Source of the DNA: an uncultured Bacilli bacterium
GTDB taxonomy: Bacteria > Bacillota_I > Bacilli_A > RF39 > UBA660
Direction of reading: 5' to 3'
Assembly: GCA_947627675.1 (NCBI GenBank)
Contig: CANQWY010000009.1
Coordinates: 1 to 37,202 of the forward strand
Length of the DNA: 37,202 nt
In this document: positions 1 through 8,708 of the stretch, one piece after another
Position numbering within the stretch: position 1 is the stretch's first letter
How the letters are laid out: each line of letters starts with the position of its first letter
The notes under the pieces: model-generated
The model's database searches: none
Told to the model about the DNA's origin: nothing
What the model saw: only the letters and a program-made list of their open reading frames with translations
Program-made: the position numbers and the translations under genes

Positions 1-1488
1 GTAAATAAAAAAGTAATAGTACCCCTAATAGGAATAATAACGTTAATAATACTAGTAATAGGAATAAGCTATGCAGCCTTCACCTATAGTGGAATAGGAG
101 CAAAAGAAAACGTAATAACAACAGCAAATATATCAATGGTATATAATGAAGGAGAAAACGGAATAACATTAGAAAATGCTATACCAATGGAAGATGAAGT
201 AGGAAAAAAGTTAATAGATGAAAATCAAATATTTGATTTCACAGTAAATATAAATATTGTCGGAAAAACAGCAATAGCCTATGAAGTAACAGCAGAAAAA
301 GATAATAATTCAACGTTACAAGATAATGAAGTAAGAATCTATTTAGAAAAGTCAAATGAAGCTGATAATTATAAAGAAATATTAGAACCAAATAAATATA
401 TCCCACTAACAGAAGAAGATGAATTTGGAGCAAAAGCAGGAGAAATGGTACTAGATACAGGAAGTACGATAGAAACAACAACATATTACTACCGCTTAAG
501 AATGTGGGTAAGTAAAGAGTACCAATTAGGAAGTGAAGCAAAACACTTTACCATAAAAGTAAATGTGTATGGAAGTGATGGCAAAGTAACATTAAATAAA
601 CCAACAGCACCAACAATAACAGGAGGAAGCGAAGAATACGCGTTAGAACGTACTATAAAAGTTTCAGAAGAAGCAAAATTAGCAAGTGGTATATCTAAAT
701 ACCAATATTATCTAACAAAAGATAAAGACCAACTAACAGGAGGAACTTGGAAAGATATAGAAAGTGATGATAAAAGCATAACAATCTCAGAAAAAGGAAC
801 ACACTATGTATATTTTAGAGCAATAGGAACAAATGGTTTAGCAGGAGATGTATCAAATAAAGAAGAAGTAAACATAGGAAAAGAATACGATATAGAGAAT
901 AAAATAGAAGATGGTTCATTTGAAAGCGGGACTACGGAAAAAATTACGCTAGGTGATGGTCAAGCAAATGATTTAGTAAGTTTTATAGTAGATAATAATG
1001 TAAAATATTCTGGTAATTATGGTGCAAAATTTGTAGTAAATGGCAGCTTTAGTTCTAATAATTTTATTGGTATAATGTATTATCAACTTCTTCATTTAGA
1101 AAAAAATCATATTTATTATGCAACTGAATTTGTATATTTACCAAGTACATATAATGATATTGGAGAATTTGATTTGTTAGCATCTTCTGTATTATTGAAT
1201 CAAGGTTTTTATGAGCGAGGTAATATAAAATTTAATTCTTTAGACAGAGAACAATGGAATAAGATAAGTTTTTCTTTTGAGGAAGAAAAAGAAACAAATG
1301 ATTATTACCATTTTCGATTGGGGTATAGTTGGAGCATAAATAATACAATATATTTTGATGATATAATGTTTATTGATTTAACAGAAGTATTTGGAAGTGG
1401 AAATGAACCAACAAAAGAATACTTAGATAAATACTTAAAATATTTTGATGGTACATCTAAAATTGTATATAAAGATGTAACAAGTTAG
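1..1488 (+). CDS. Secreted/anchored TasA-like surface protein with Ig-like and carbohydrate-binding-like domains (5' truncated)
   Basis: The reading frame is open from base 1, so the true start lies upstream of the window. The first visible residues are a hydrophobic segment (about 5-22) ending in a SYAAF signal-peptidase-type motif. The same arrangement begins the protein at 15277. Residues about 35-195 form a beta-rich domain closely similar to that protein, sharing motifs such as NAIPMEDEVGK, YYYRLRMWVSK and FTIKVNVYGSDG. An Ig-like module follows (about 200-295), then a jelly-roll-like module ending in IYFDDIMFIDLTEVFGSGNEPT, which recalls CBM-like or phage-tail-type domains. Codon use shifts from A-ending to T-rich between about 900 and 1380, which suggests an acquired C-terminal domain. 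Predicted to be exported and cell-surface exposed. The binding partner is unknown and the fold assignments are inference. Confidence 0.75.
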   Translation, partial: VNKKVIVPLIGIITLIILVIGISYAAFTYSGIGAKENVITTANISMVYNEGENGITLENAIPMEDEVGKKLIDENQIFDFTVNINIVGKTAIAYEVTAEKDNNSTLQDNEVRIYLEKSNEADNYKEILEPNKYIPLTEEDEFGAKAGEMVLDTGSTIETTTYYYRLRMWVSKEYQLGSEAKHFTIKVNVYGSDGKVTLNKPTAPTITGGSEEYALERTIKVSEEAKLASGISKYQYYLTKDKDQLTGGTWKDIESDDKSITISEKGTHYVYFRAIGTNGLAGDVSNKEEVNIGKEYDIENKIEDGSFESGTTEKITLGDGQANDLVSFIVDNNVKYSGNYGAKFVVNGSFSSNNFIGIMYYQLLHLEKNHIYYATEFVYLPSTYNDIGEFDLLASSVLLNQGFYERGNIKFNSLDREQWNKISFSFEEEKETNDYYHFRLGYSWSINNTIYFDDIMFIDLTEVFGSGNEPTKEYLDKYLKYFDGTSKIVYKDVTS

Positions 1489-1521
1489 TAAAGAATAGTG
1501 AATAAATTAACTTCTTTTTAG

Positions 1522-1550
1522 TTGAATAAAAACAAAATAAGTGATAATAT
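1522..1550 (+). promoter_or_regulatory. Candidate promoter for the surface protein at 1579
   Basis: TTGAAT (1522-1527), a 17-bp spacer, and TAATAT (1545-1550) preceded by TG one base away (extended -10). It lies just upstream of an AGAAGGAG ribosome site (1563-1570) and ATG 1579. The -10 is only a partial match. Confidence 0.4.
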
Positions 1551-1578
1551 TTAGATATAAAATAGAAGGAGAAAGAAA

Positions 1579-3226
1579 ATGAAAAAAAGAAAAGATATAT
1601 TGTTAGTAATACCCCTAGTACTAACAATAGTTCTAATGGGGGGGGGTTACTTACGCCAAATATAGTAAGAGTATAGAAACAAAAAAGGAAATAACAATAA
1701 AAACAGGGACAAGATATATAGGAATATATGGAGTAAATGGAGCAAATAAAGAAAATATCGAATTAAATAAAGCGTATTCATTCACAATAGAAAACAGAGG
1801 AGCAGAAGATGCAAGTTATAGACTATATATCGAAGGTATAGAAAATAGTAGTATAAGTTATAGTTACACAAAAAGCGGAATAGCAACAACAGGGACATTA
1901 GCAAATAAAACAATAGATGAAAGTAATTTAAAAGTAGAAGAAAAGATAACTATAACAATAAAATTTACAGGGACAGGAAATTATAAAGGAAAACTAAAAG
2001 TAGAAACAAAAGACTATATGAATGAACCAAATACTCCAGTGTTAGTAGGAGATATGATCCCAGTAACATATAATGGAACAAACTGGGTAAAAGCAGATAC
2101 AGTAAATAATAACTGGTATGATTATAATAGAGGAGTCTGGGCTAATGCAGTAACTATAAAAGATTCATCTAAGAGAGCAGAATATAAAAATGCCCAAGCA
2201 GGAACAACTATAGATTTAAGTTATGTAAACTTAATGTTAGTATGGATACCAAGATACTCATATACATTAAGACAATCATATGGATATCAAATAGAAGGAG
2301 GATCAACACCAAGCCAAGCAACCCCCGGAGCATTTGATATCAAATTTGTAGATACAAACACAACCGAAAAAGGAACAGGAAAATACACCGGAACAACGCC
2401 GAGTAATTATTATACACCATCGTCATTTTGTTGGGGAAATACATGTGATACGACAAGAAGTGGAAATACAGAATTATCCGGAATCTGGATAAGTAAGTTT
2501 GAAATTACTGGAGATATTGAAAATATAACATCAATCCCTAATCAAGCCAGTTTAACAAATAAAAATATTTCATCACTCTTTAATGCTATAAAGAATCAAA
2601 TAAATGGAAGTAGTGGAACAACAAACTATGGCTTAAGTGGAACGAGTTATGATACTCACATGATAAAGAATACAGAATGGGGAGCCATGGCATACTTAAG
2701 TCAAAGTAAATATGGAAAATATGGGAATTCAAAATATACAAATGCCAATAAAGAAATATATCAAAATAAATCAAATGAATATAAAACAGGCTGTAGTTTT
2801 GGAATACCAAGTAATTCAGACACAAATTACGGATGCCAGTATACTTATGATATAGAGATAAATGGAACCGGAGCCAGTACCACTGGAACAATATATGGAA
2901 TATATGATACATCAGGAGGGGCTTTTGAAAGAGTAATGGGAAATTATAATGATGAAAAGGGACAATCAGGTTTTGAAGAAATGCCAGATGCTAAATATTA
3001 TAATAAATATACAAGTAATACAAGCATCAAAGGAGATGCAATAAATGTAGATGGAACAAATGGCTTTTATGGAGATTTTACAATATTTGTAGTTTCAGCC
3101 AGCCCTTGGTTCTATCGTGGAGCTAGATATAACTATGGTGTTGTCGCGGGTATCTTCGGCTTCGCCAGCACAGTTGGTGCTGCTGATCCCAGCTATGGTA
3201 CGCGTCTAGTTCTATCAACTTGGTAG
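1579..3226 (+). CDS. DGR-type variable surface protein, interrupted by a +1 shift at a nine-G tract
   Basis: ATG 1579 follows an AGAAGGAG site and encodes a basic start (MKKRKD) and a hydrophobic segment. The run of nine Gs at 1638-1646 then throws it into a stop (TAG) at 1663-1665. With eight Gs the frame runs unbroken through a V-T-Y-A-K-Y signal-peptidase-like site, a beta-rich domain (about 30-145) and a long C-terminal region to 3226. That region shares VGDMIPV, WIPRYSY, a CWGNTC segment, DTHMIKNTEWGAMAYLSQ and ERVMGNYNDEKGQSGFE with the protein at 15277. The tail ends GTRLVLSTW, like FGE/C-type-lectin-fold DGR targets. The longest intact piece starts at ATG 2018, which has no ribosome site and would lack a signal peptide. 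Probably an exported ligand-binding protein. The off frame may be phase variation or an assembly error. Confidence 0.7.
1638..1646 (+). repeat. Poly-G tract (9 G) in signal-peptide codons
   Basis: Nine consecutive Gs in DNA that is otherwise strongly AT-rich. They lie within the hydrophobic core of the signal peptide of the gene starting at 1579. Eight Gs restore the frame to the downstream coding region; nine close it after 28 codons. This is the classic position for slipped-strand phase variation. Confidence 0.8.
3107..3223 (+). other. Putative DGR variable repeat (VR) of the surface protein ending at 3226
   Basis: Thirty-nine codons from TGG to TGG, directly before the stop. Adenine is 20 of 117 bases, against roughly 40% in the upstream part of the gene. 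Codons switch from A-ending (gga, aca, ata) to C/T-ending (ggt, gct, ttc). The skeleton is WF-RG-(G/A)-x-Y-x-x-G-x-x-A-G-x-F-x-F, then G-x-A and G-x-R-LVL. The equal-length cassette at 17022-17138 keeps the skeleton but differs at 20 residues. No template repeat or reverse transcriptase is in the window, so the DGR call is inference. Confidence 0.65.
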
Positions 3227-3245
3227 TTGTATATAAGAAGATATA

Positions 3246-3277
3246 AAAAAGGGGCTGTCATAAGTGACAGCTCTTTT
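3246..3277. terminator. Bidirectional intrinsic terminator
   Basis: GGGCTGTCA, loop TAAG, TGACAGCTC, flanked by an A-run on the left and a T-run on the right, so it works in both directions. It separates the convergent surface-protein gene (+) and collagen-like gene (-). Confidence 0.9.
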
Positions 3278-3289
3278 ACAACTTTTTTA

Positions 3290-4069
3290 TTAATCTAATA
3301 GTTTAACTGAAAGTGAAGCCTGATTAATACTACCTCCATCAGCTGATGTTGTAGAAATTAATACAAGTGAAAGAACAGCTCCATCATATAATTTAACGAT
3401 AGTACTTTTTGCTAAAGTTCCTGTACCTCCTGTAGTTAAGTTTAGTGTTCCTGTTGTTCCTTCTACCAATTGATTTTTATCTTTAACAGCGACTACTAGA
3501 TTTCCAGCACTTGTTAGAGTGGCAGAAATACTATAACTAACTTCGTAAATTCCTCCCTCAATTAATGTAATTGTATTGTCATTTTGAGTTACATCGTAAT
3601 CTTCCATAAAATTTTTTAATTCAACAGTGGTAGGAGTGTCTGGTAGTTGCTGAAAAGCTTGAGTTGTTGTTGAATAAAGTCCACCATAAGCGTTTAGTCC
3701 GGCAGCCGGTCCTGTAGGCCCAGTAGGTCCCGTTGGTCCTTCCACTCCTTGTATTCCAGCTATTCCCTGTGGTCCCTGTTCGCCGGTAGGTCCTGTAGGT
3801 CCAGTAGGACCAACTAGTCCGCTTGGAATAACGAAATCAAAAATAGCATTTGTACTGGTTCCTGTATTAGTAACAATAGCTTCTGAGCCAGGTGCTCCTG
3901 TTGTAATTGTTCCAATAGTAATAGTTGCTGTCGCTGGTCCAGTAGGTCCAGTAGGACCCGTAGCACCTGTTGGTCCTATGCTTCCAGTAGGTCCTGCTAT
4001 GAAACAATAATTACAATCCGGTTTACATTTTTTATTTTGTTGGAAGTTATTAAAATTTCGTGAGTTCAT
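3290..4069 (-). CDS. BclA-like collagen-repeat protein (probable spore-surface glycoprotein)
   Basis: This 259-residue protein has a short N-terminus without a signal peptide but with Cys residues (KCKPDCNYC). Gly-Pro-Thr triplets follow in two blocks (about 27-45 and 87-123). Between them sits a segment ending DFVIPSG that is typical of Firmicute collagen-like proteins. The C-terminal ~130 residues form a beta-rich domain like the trimeric BclA C-terminal (TNF-like) head. In Bacillus such proteins form the exosporium nap. Here the assignment to the spore surface rests on the family and on the other sporulation genes in the window. The ribosome site AAAGGAG (complement of 4084-4090) is somewhat far from the ATG. 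Upstream on its strand, CATATAATA (complement of 4096-4104) resembles a sporulation-sigma -10, with no clear -35. The triplet repeats are GC-rich relative to the neighbours. Confidence 0.8.
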   Translation of the reverse strand: MNSRNFNNFQQNKKCKPDCNYCFIAGPTGSIGPTGATGPTGPTGPATATITIGTITTGAPGSEAIVTNTGTSTNAIFDFVIPSGLVGPTGPTGPTGEQGPQGIAGIQGVEGPTGPTGPTGPAAGLNAYGGLYSTTTQAFQQLPDTPTTVELKNFMEDYDVTQNDNTITLIEGGIYEVSYSISATLTSAGNLVVAVKDKNQLVEGTTGTLNLTTGGTGTLAKSTIVKLYDGAVLSLVLISTTSADGGSINQASLSVKLLD

Positions 4070-4193
4070 ATTTTTTTAGTCTTCTCCTTTCATGATATTA
4101 TATGAAAATATGAAAATTATAGATAATTAAACTAACTACATTATTAAATTAGTATTTAATTCTTAAAAGTAGTTCTAAAAAATATATGCCCAA

Positions 4194-4222
4194 TTGATCA
4201 TAAAGAAATTTTAATGTATAAT
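4194..4222 (+). promoter_or_regulatory. Promoter of the type IIG restriction-modification gene
   Basis: TTGATC (4194-4199), 17 bp, TATAAT (4217-4222). Transcription would start near 4229, almost on the TGGAGG ribosome site (4228-4233) before ATG 4240, giving an unusually short 5' leader. Confidence 0.55.
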
Positions 4223-4239
4223 ATATCTGGAGGTAATTT

Positions 4240-7200
4240 ATGAATATCCATGATTTAGAACAAAATTTTAAGAAAAATATTTTCAATAATGAAGATGATA
4301 TAAAAATTCATTTTCATTCTGATATTGTTAAGCCAATTCTCGATGAACTCAATCCGTCAATGGCAAACCAATATAAAAGCGAAGATAATTTATTGGCTGG
4401 TGGCCGTACAGATGCAACATTTCAGAATATATCATTTGAATTAAAAAAATATAATTATTTTTCAACTACTACTGGGATAAATGAAGCATTGTATGGACGA
4501 GATTACAAAGATCATGGATTATATGATTACATTATTAGTAATGCTAATATATCTGATGATGATAATGATATTACAATAACAAAAAAAATTCTTAGTGGTA
4601 TTGGAGTCGGTTTTGATGGGAAACAATTTATATTTGCACGATTTGTACCTATTCCAAATTTAAAAAAAATAAATACTGATAAAATTAAGATTGATATAAA
4701 TAATCCGTTATATATAGAATTTTCATATGAAATAAAAAATTTTTCATTGGGATTAAAAAGATTATTATTACTTCTAAAACAACAAGATAAAATAGCTTTA
4801 AATAAAAAAAATTTAATTTCAAAGATTAATCCAAAAAGTAGTTTTGTAAGAGATAATATTAAAATCATTTATGACGAGTTAATTTTTAACTTAAAAAGTT
4901 TGGACGGTAGTAATAGAGTTAGAACTCTATATAATGAATGGGATCACGTCTTTGGAACAATGTATGGTGATGACTCTGAAGCGACATGGTTTACTGAAAT
5001 ATCATCAATTATCAAAGAGACATATGGTTATGATTCCAATTTAGACATTGATAGTAAAATATATTTATTTGCCCTACAAACCTTTTTTAATATGTTCTTG
5101 AAACTTTTAATTTACTCTTTCTTAACTCAATTAGTTAGTCCTACATTTTCAATGAATTATACACTTGATAAATCTGAAATTGATAGTTTGTTTGATGGAG
5201 AATTAAATCGTTATGAAACATTAGTAAATAATTTCTTTGAATCCCATTTTATGGAATGGTTTACTTATACTTGTTCTGATAGTAATTTTGATACAGTTGT
5301 TGTTAATTCTATTTTAAATGTTATTAGAGAATTTGATTTAAGCACGTATATATTAAAACCAGAAGAAGTGCAAGATATTTTGCAAGAAGTTTATATGGAA
5401 TTAATTCCATCAAAGATGAGACATTTAATGGGAGAATATTTTTCTCCTGATTGGATAGTAGAACATGCTTTAGATATGGTTGAATATAAAGGAGATATTA
5501 ATAAAAAAATTATTGATCCTACAGCAGGATCTGGTACTTTTTTGACTCATGCAATAAGAAGAATTATAAAATCAAGAGGATTGCTATCTAAGAAAGATAT
5601 TTATAAAATAACACATAATGTTATTGGATTTGATATTAATCCTATTTCTGTAGTATCAGCAAAAGCAAACTACATTTTAATATTATTTTCTTCTTGTAAA
5701 GATGAGGTGTTTGAAAATTTTGCTGATTCAATAGATATTCCTATATATATTGCTGATTCAATTTTATCGCCGGTTGTTTATAGTGAGGAAAATGGCGATA
5801 CTCTTTCAATTAATACTTCTGTTGGAAAGTTTGAAATTCCTAAATTTAAAAATTATGAAAATGCCAGTGAATTCTTAAAGCAGCTAAGTATGGATATTAA
5901 TGATAAATGTAGTTTTGAACGCTTCTGGAATAAAGTCTCTGATAGATTAATAGATGAAAGTTACCAACAAGTTGTTAAAAAGCTTTTTGATAGATTATAT
6001 ACATTACATCGCGCTGGTAATGATTCATTCTGGCCCATTATTTTAAGAAATAGCTTTGCACCAATTTTGATTGGCGATAAGTTTGATTTTGTAGTTGGAA
6101 ATCCACCTTGGATAGCATGGAAATCTATGAGCAAGAGTTATCGTGAAGGAACATTAGAAGTATGGAAAAGTTATGGTATTTTTGAGAAAAATGCTTACGA
6201 TAAAAAAACTACCCATGATGATTTTGGAATGGCAGTTACTTATGTTGCAATAGATAAATATTTAAAAGATAATGGGAATATGTTGTTTTTACTTCCGGCA
6301 TCATTTTTGAAATCGACAAAAGGTGGCGAAGGCTTTAGAAAATTTTTTATTACAAGACATGGACAAAATATTCCTTTCTCAATAGAAGAAGTTGATGATT
6401 TTTCAAATGTAAAATTATTTACTGTTCCTACTGTAGCTGTAAAAATAAAAAAAGGGACAAAAATGAAATATCCTTTAAAAAATTATATAGTTTGGACTCA
6501 AAAAGGAAGGAAAAAAAATATTGATTCCCATGCAAAATGGATTGATGTCCAACAGAAATTAGATAAAAGTAAATTATTAGCACAACCTGTTGACAAAAAT
6601 AATAATCAATCTTCTTGGTTAACAATGGAGAATATGGAATTTGCAAATAAAGTATTAAATCCATTAAAAGAAAGAATATATAGTGGTAGAAAAGGAATCG
6701 AACCAGCGGGTGCAAAGGGCATTTTTATATTAAAACATCCCGTAAAATCTATGGATGGATTACTTTTGATAGAAAACTGTATAGAAAGGCAAAGAAGAAA
6801 AGACTTTATCAAAAAAGGAGTACATAAGGGAAAAATAGAAGAAGATTATATTTTCCCTATGTTAGGTGGAAGAAATATAGAAAAATGGAAAGTAAAATCA
6901 TGTGAATTTATGCTCGTTCCACATTCAATAGAATATAAATATGGTATACCAGAAAAAATACTTGAAAAAAAAGCTCCTAATACAGCTACTTGGCTTAATT
7001 ATTATCATGATGAACTTTTAGCGAGTAGGATTCAAAATGGTAAATTCTTTAATCCTAGTACACAACCATACTATCGATTAGATAATGTTGGCGAATATAC
7101 ATATTTACCATATAAAGTTTTATGGAAAGAACAAACAGGGAGTATGTCGGCAGTTGTAGTTTCATCATATTATAATTCTATTCCTAATGCAGATAAAAGT

Positions 7201-7521
7201 CTCTTTATGAAGGATAAAATAATAGTTGTTGATTCAAAAGTTTTAATGTTGGGTCTTAGAAATATTGATGAAGCCTATTATGTATGCGGAATATTAAATT
7301 CTAAAAGTATTACAAATATTATCGATAGTTATGCTATTTCAACTAATAGAGGAATAGATGTTTTGAAATATTTAGCTATTCCAAAGTTTAATAGTAATAA
7401 TAAATTGCATAAGAAAATATCGGAAGTATCTGAGGAGATTCATAATAATAAGAAATCTGGTATTGATGATATTAAAAGACTTGAAAACTTACTTAATGAT
7501 TTTGTTAGGAAAATATTTTAA
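4240..7521 (+). CDS. Type IIG restriction-modification enzyme (N6-adenine methyltransferase with N-terminal nuclease)
   Basis: A single 1093-residue polypeptide combines three parts. The N-terminal nuclease-like domain carries GGRTDATF with D58 followed by E67-L-K69, a PD-(D/E)xK pattern. The gamma-class N6-adenine methyltransferase core has SAM motif I DPTAGSGTFL (D426) and catalytic motif IV NPPW (N621-W624). The C-terminal ~350 residues are a plausible target-recognition region. This is the layout of Eco57I-like type IIG enzymes, which cleave near an asymmetric site and methylate one strand. No separate specificity, restriction or BREX/DISARM gene adjoins it, so it appears self-contained. 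The start follows TGGAGG and its own promoter. It lies between the collagen-like gene and the ribosomal operon, a likely insertion of a defence gene. The recognition sequence cannot be predicted here. Confidence 0.85.
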   Translation: MNIHDLEQNFKKNIFNNEDDIKIHFHSDIVKPILDELNPSMANQYKSEDNLLAGGRTDATFQNISFELKKYNYFSTTTGINEALYGRDYKDHGLYDYIISNANISDDDNDITITKKILSGIGVGFDGKQFIFARFVPIPNLKKINTDKIKIDINNPLYIEFSYEIKNFSLGLKRLLLLLKQQDKIALNKKNLISKINPKSSFVRDNIKIIYDELIFNLKSLDGSNRVRTLYNEWDHVFGTMYGDDSEATWFTEISSIIKETYGYDSNLDIDSKIYLFALQTFFNMFLKLLIYSFLTQLVSPTFSMNYTLDKSEIDSLFDGELNRYETLVNNFFESHFMEWFTYTCSDSNFDTVVVNSILNVIREFDLSTYILKPEEVQDILQEVYMELIPSKMRHLMGEYFSPDWIVEHALDMVEYKGDINKKIIDPTAGSGTFLTHAIRRIIKSRGLLSKKDIYKITHNVIGFDINPISVVSAKANYILILFSSCKDEVFENFADSIDIPIYIADSILSPVVYSEENGDTLSINTSVGKFEIPKFKNYENASEFLKQLSMDINDKCSFERFWNKVSDRLIDESYQQVVKKLFDRLYTLHRAGNDSFWPIILRNSFAPILIGDKFDFVVGNPPWIAWKSMSKSYREGTLEVWKSYGIFEKNAYDKKTTHDDFGMAVTYVAIDKYLKDNGNMLFLLPASFLKSTKGGEGFRKFFITRHGQNIPFSIEEVDDFSNVKLFTVPTVAVKIKKGTKMKYPLKNYIVWTQKGRKKNIDSHAKWIDVQQKLDKSKLLAQPVDKNNNQSSWLTMENMEFANKVLNPLKERIYSGRKGIEPAGAKGIFILKHPVKSMDGLLLIENCIERQRRKDFIKKGVHKGKIEEDYIFPMLGGRNIEKWKVKSCEFMLVPHSIEYKYGIPEKILEKKAPNTATWLNYYHDELLASRIQNGKFFNPSTQPYYRLDNVGEYTYLPYKVLWKEQTGSMSAVVVSSYYNSIPNADKSLFMKDKIIVVDSKVLMLGLRNIDEAYYVCGILNSKSITNIIDSYAISTNRGIDVLKYLAIPKFNSNNKLHKKISEVSEEIHNNKKSGIDDIKRLENLLNDFVRKIF

Positions 7522-7626
7522 AATTTGAGAAGAATATTTAACTTTCATTATTATTTTTTATAATAACTAAATCTTCTTCTAGCACTTTATATTTATTTAT
7601 GATTTTTTTATTGCTGGTATTAATGT

Positions 7627-7655
7627 TTGACAGTATATTCTTTTTGTGATAGAAT
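7627..7655 (+). promoter_or_regulatory. Promoter of the rplU operon
   Basis: A near-consensus sigma-A promoter: TTGACA (7627-7632), 17-bp spacer, TAGAAT (7650-7655). Predicted start is about 7662, at the first base of the L21 leader hairpin. Confidence 0.8.
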
Positions 7656-7661
7656 TTAGTT

Positions 7662-7752
7662 GTTTGAAGCCTCATTCTTCAAACCGCATTGAAAAGGTTA
7701 AAACTTTATGTACCTTAAAAGCGAGTCTTAAGATAGAAAAAGGAGGTATATT
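7662..7752 (+). ncRNA. Ribosomal protein L21 leader (cis-regulatory RNA)
   Basis: The transcribed leader begins with a perfect 8-bp hairpin, GTTTGAAG (7662-7669) with CTTCAAAC (7677-7684). Further short pairings follow (AAGGT with ACCTT; CTTAA with TTAAG), and then the AAGGAGG ribosome site. Position, length and hairpin order fit the Firmicute L21 leader, in which L21 is thought to bind its own mRNA and reduce expression. A covariance-model search (Rfam L21_leader) would decide. Confidence 0.7.
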
Positions 7753-8055
7753 ATGAACGCTGTTGTTAAAGTTGGTGGTAAGCAATACTATGTTTCTGAA
7801 GGTAGTGAGATTTACGTAGAAAAGTTAGAAGCTGAAGTTGGAGATATAGTTAATTTTGATCAAGTATTAATGCTTGACAATAAAGTTGGTAGTCCTTACC
7901 TTACTAATGTTACTGTTAGTGGTGTAGTTCAAAAAAACGGTAAACAAAAAAAGATTAGAGTATTTAAGTATAAAAATAAATCTAGATCTAATCGTAAAAC
8001 TCAAGGACATAGACAACCTTATACGCAAATTAAAATTACAAAAATTAATGGCTAA
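7753..8055 (+). CDS. rplU: 50S ribosomal protein L21
   Basis: At 100 residues this is the normal length for bacterial L21. It has the family start (AVVKVGGKQYYV) and the conserved basic C-terminal half (IRVFKYKNKSRSNRKTQGHRQPYT) that binds 23S rRNA. First gene of the L21-Prp-L27 operon, preceded by its leader RNA and an AAGGAGG site. The next gene starts two bases after the stop, so the two are cotranscribed. Confidence 0.98.
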   Translation: MNAVVKVGGKQYYVSEGSEIYVEKLEAEVGDIVNFDQVLMLDNKVGSPYLTNVTVSGVVQKNGKQKKIRVFKYKNKSRSNRKTQGHRQPYTQIKITKING

Positions 8056-8057
8056 TT

Positions 8058-8360
8058 ATGATTAAAGTTGTTGTCGTTAAAAAAGATAATAAATACTGTA
8101 CAATTTCAATAAATGGTCATGCTATGTATGATGATTTTGGAAAAGATATTGTCTGTAGTGCAGTCAGTAGTATAGTAATTACTACCATTAATGGTATTTT
8201 ATTACTTAATAGTGATAGTTTAAAATATGAGACATCTCAAGGAAAAGTTATAATTAATTATATAAGTGATGATGATATTACTCAAACTCTTATTAGTAAT
8301 ATGAATAATATGTTAAAGGAGTTAGAAGAAAGCTATCCAAATAATATACAAATAAAGTAA
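8058..8360 (+). CDS. prp: Ribosomal-processing cysteine protease Prp
   Basis: This 100-residue protein has the Prp (YsxB) signature. The catalytic His is in GHA (H21) and the catalytic Cys in [10 protein letters not shown] (C33). Prp removes the N-terminal extension of L27 before or during 50S assembly in Firmicutes. Its place between rplU and rpmA is the conserved one, and the L27 here does carry a cleavable-looking extension. It follows rplU by two bases with no strong ribosome site, suggesting coupled translation. Confidence 0.95.
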   Translation: MIKVVVVKKDNKYCTISINGHAMYDDFGKDIVCSAVSSIVITTINGILLLNSDSLKYETSQGKVIINYISDDDITQTLISNMNNMLKELEESYPNNIQIK

Positions 8361-8373
8361 GGAGGATGAAACT

Positions 8374-8664
8374 ATGAATTTTTTGAAACTTAATATCCAA
8401 TTATTTGCACATCATAAAGGGCAAGGTTCTACATCTAATGGTCGTGATTCAGCAGGACGCAGATTAGGTTCAAAAGTTGGAGATGGACAATTCATAACAG
8501 CTGGTTCTATTATATATCGTCAAAGAGGAACTAAAATATTTCCAGGGAAAAATGTTAGACGTGGAAATGACGATACTTTATATTCTACAATTGATGGTAT
8601 AGTTAAATTTGAACGTTTAGGAAGAGACAGAAAACAAGCTTCTGTATATGAAGTAGAAGAATAA
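8374..8664 (+). CDS. rpmA: 50S ribosomal protein L27 with Prp-cleaved N-terminal extension
   Basis: L27 of 96 residues. The mature part starts [15 protein letters not shown], whose flexible tail reaches the peptidyl-transferase centre. It is preceded by [11 protein letters not shown], an 11-residue extension matching the Firmicute Prp site (usually LQFF, cut before Ala). Here the site reads IQLF before A12, one residue away from the usual FF. AAGGAGG precedes the start. A short hairpin with a T-run follows the stop. Confidence 0.97.
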   Translation: MNFLKLNIQLFAHHKGQGSTSNGRDSAGRRLGSKVGDGQFITAGSIIYRQRGTKIFPGKNVRRGNDDTLYSTIDGIVKFERLGRDRKQASVYEVEE

Positions 8665-8681
8665 GCCAGAAGGCTTTTTTT
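8663..8681 (+). terminator. Short intrinsic terminator or attenuator after rpmA
   Basis: AAGCC, loop AGAA, GGCTT, then a run of Ts. With only five base pairs it may let some transcription continue into the next genes. Confidence 0.55.
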
Positions 8682-8708
8682 CTTTAAATACAAAAAAGGG
8701 GGGAAATT

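Noticed and set aside
239-541. Long minus-strand frame opposite the first surface protein
   Set aside because: Leucine-rich translation of the complement of an A-rich gene, no ribosome site, no family pattern. The same holds for the minus-strand frames opposite 2586-2912, 15527-15832 and 16241-16489.
3240-3290. Template repeat or DGR hairpin downstream of the first cassette
   Set aside because: The hairpin there is an ordinary bidirectional terminator with A- and T-runs, and no A-rich copy of the cassette is present.
3700-4000. Tandem DNA repeats as a possible CRISPR array or minisatellite
   Set aside because: These are Gly-Pro-Thr codon repeats of the collagen-like gene, with no spacers.
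4240-7521. BREX PglX or DISARM methyltransferase
   Set aside because: None of the partner genes of those systems adjoins it, and the N-terminal PD-(D/E)xK pattern fits a self-contained type IIG enzyme.
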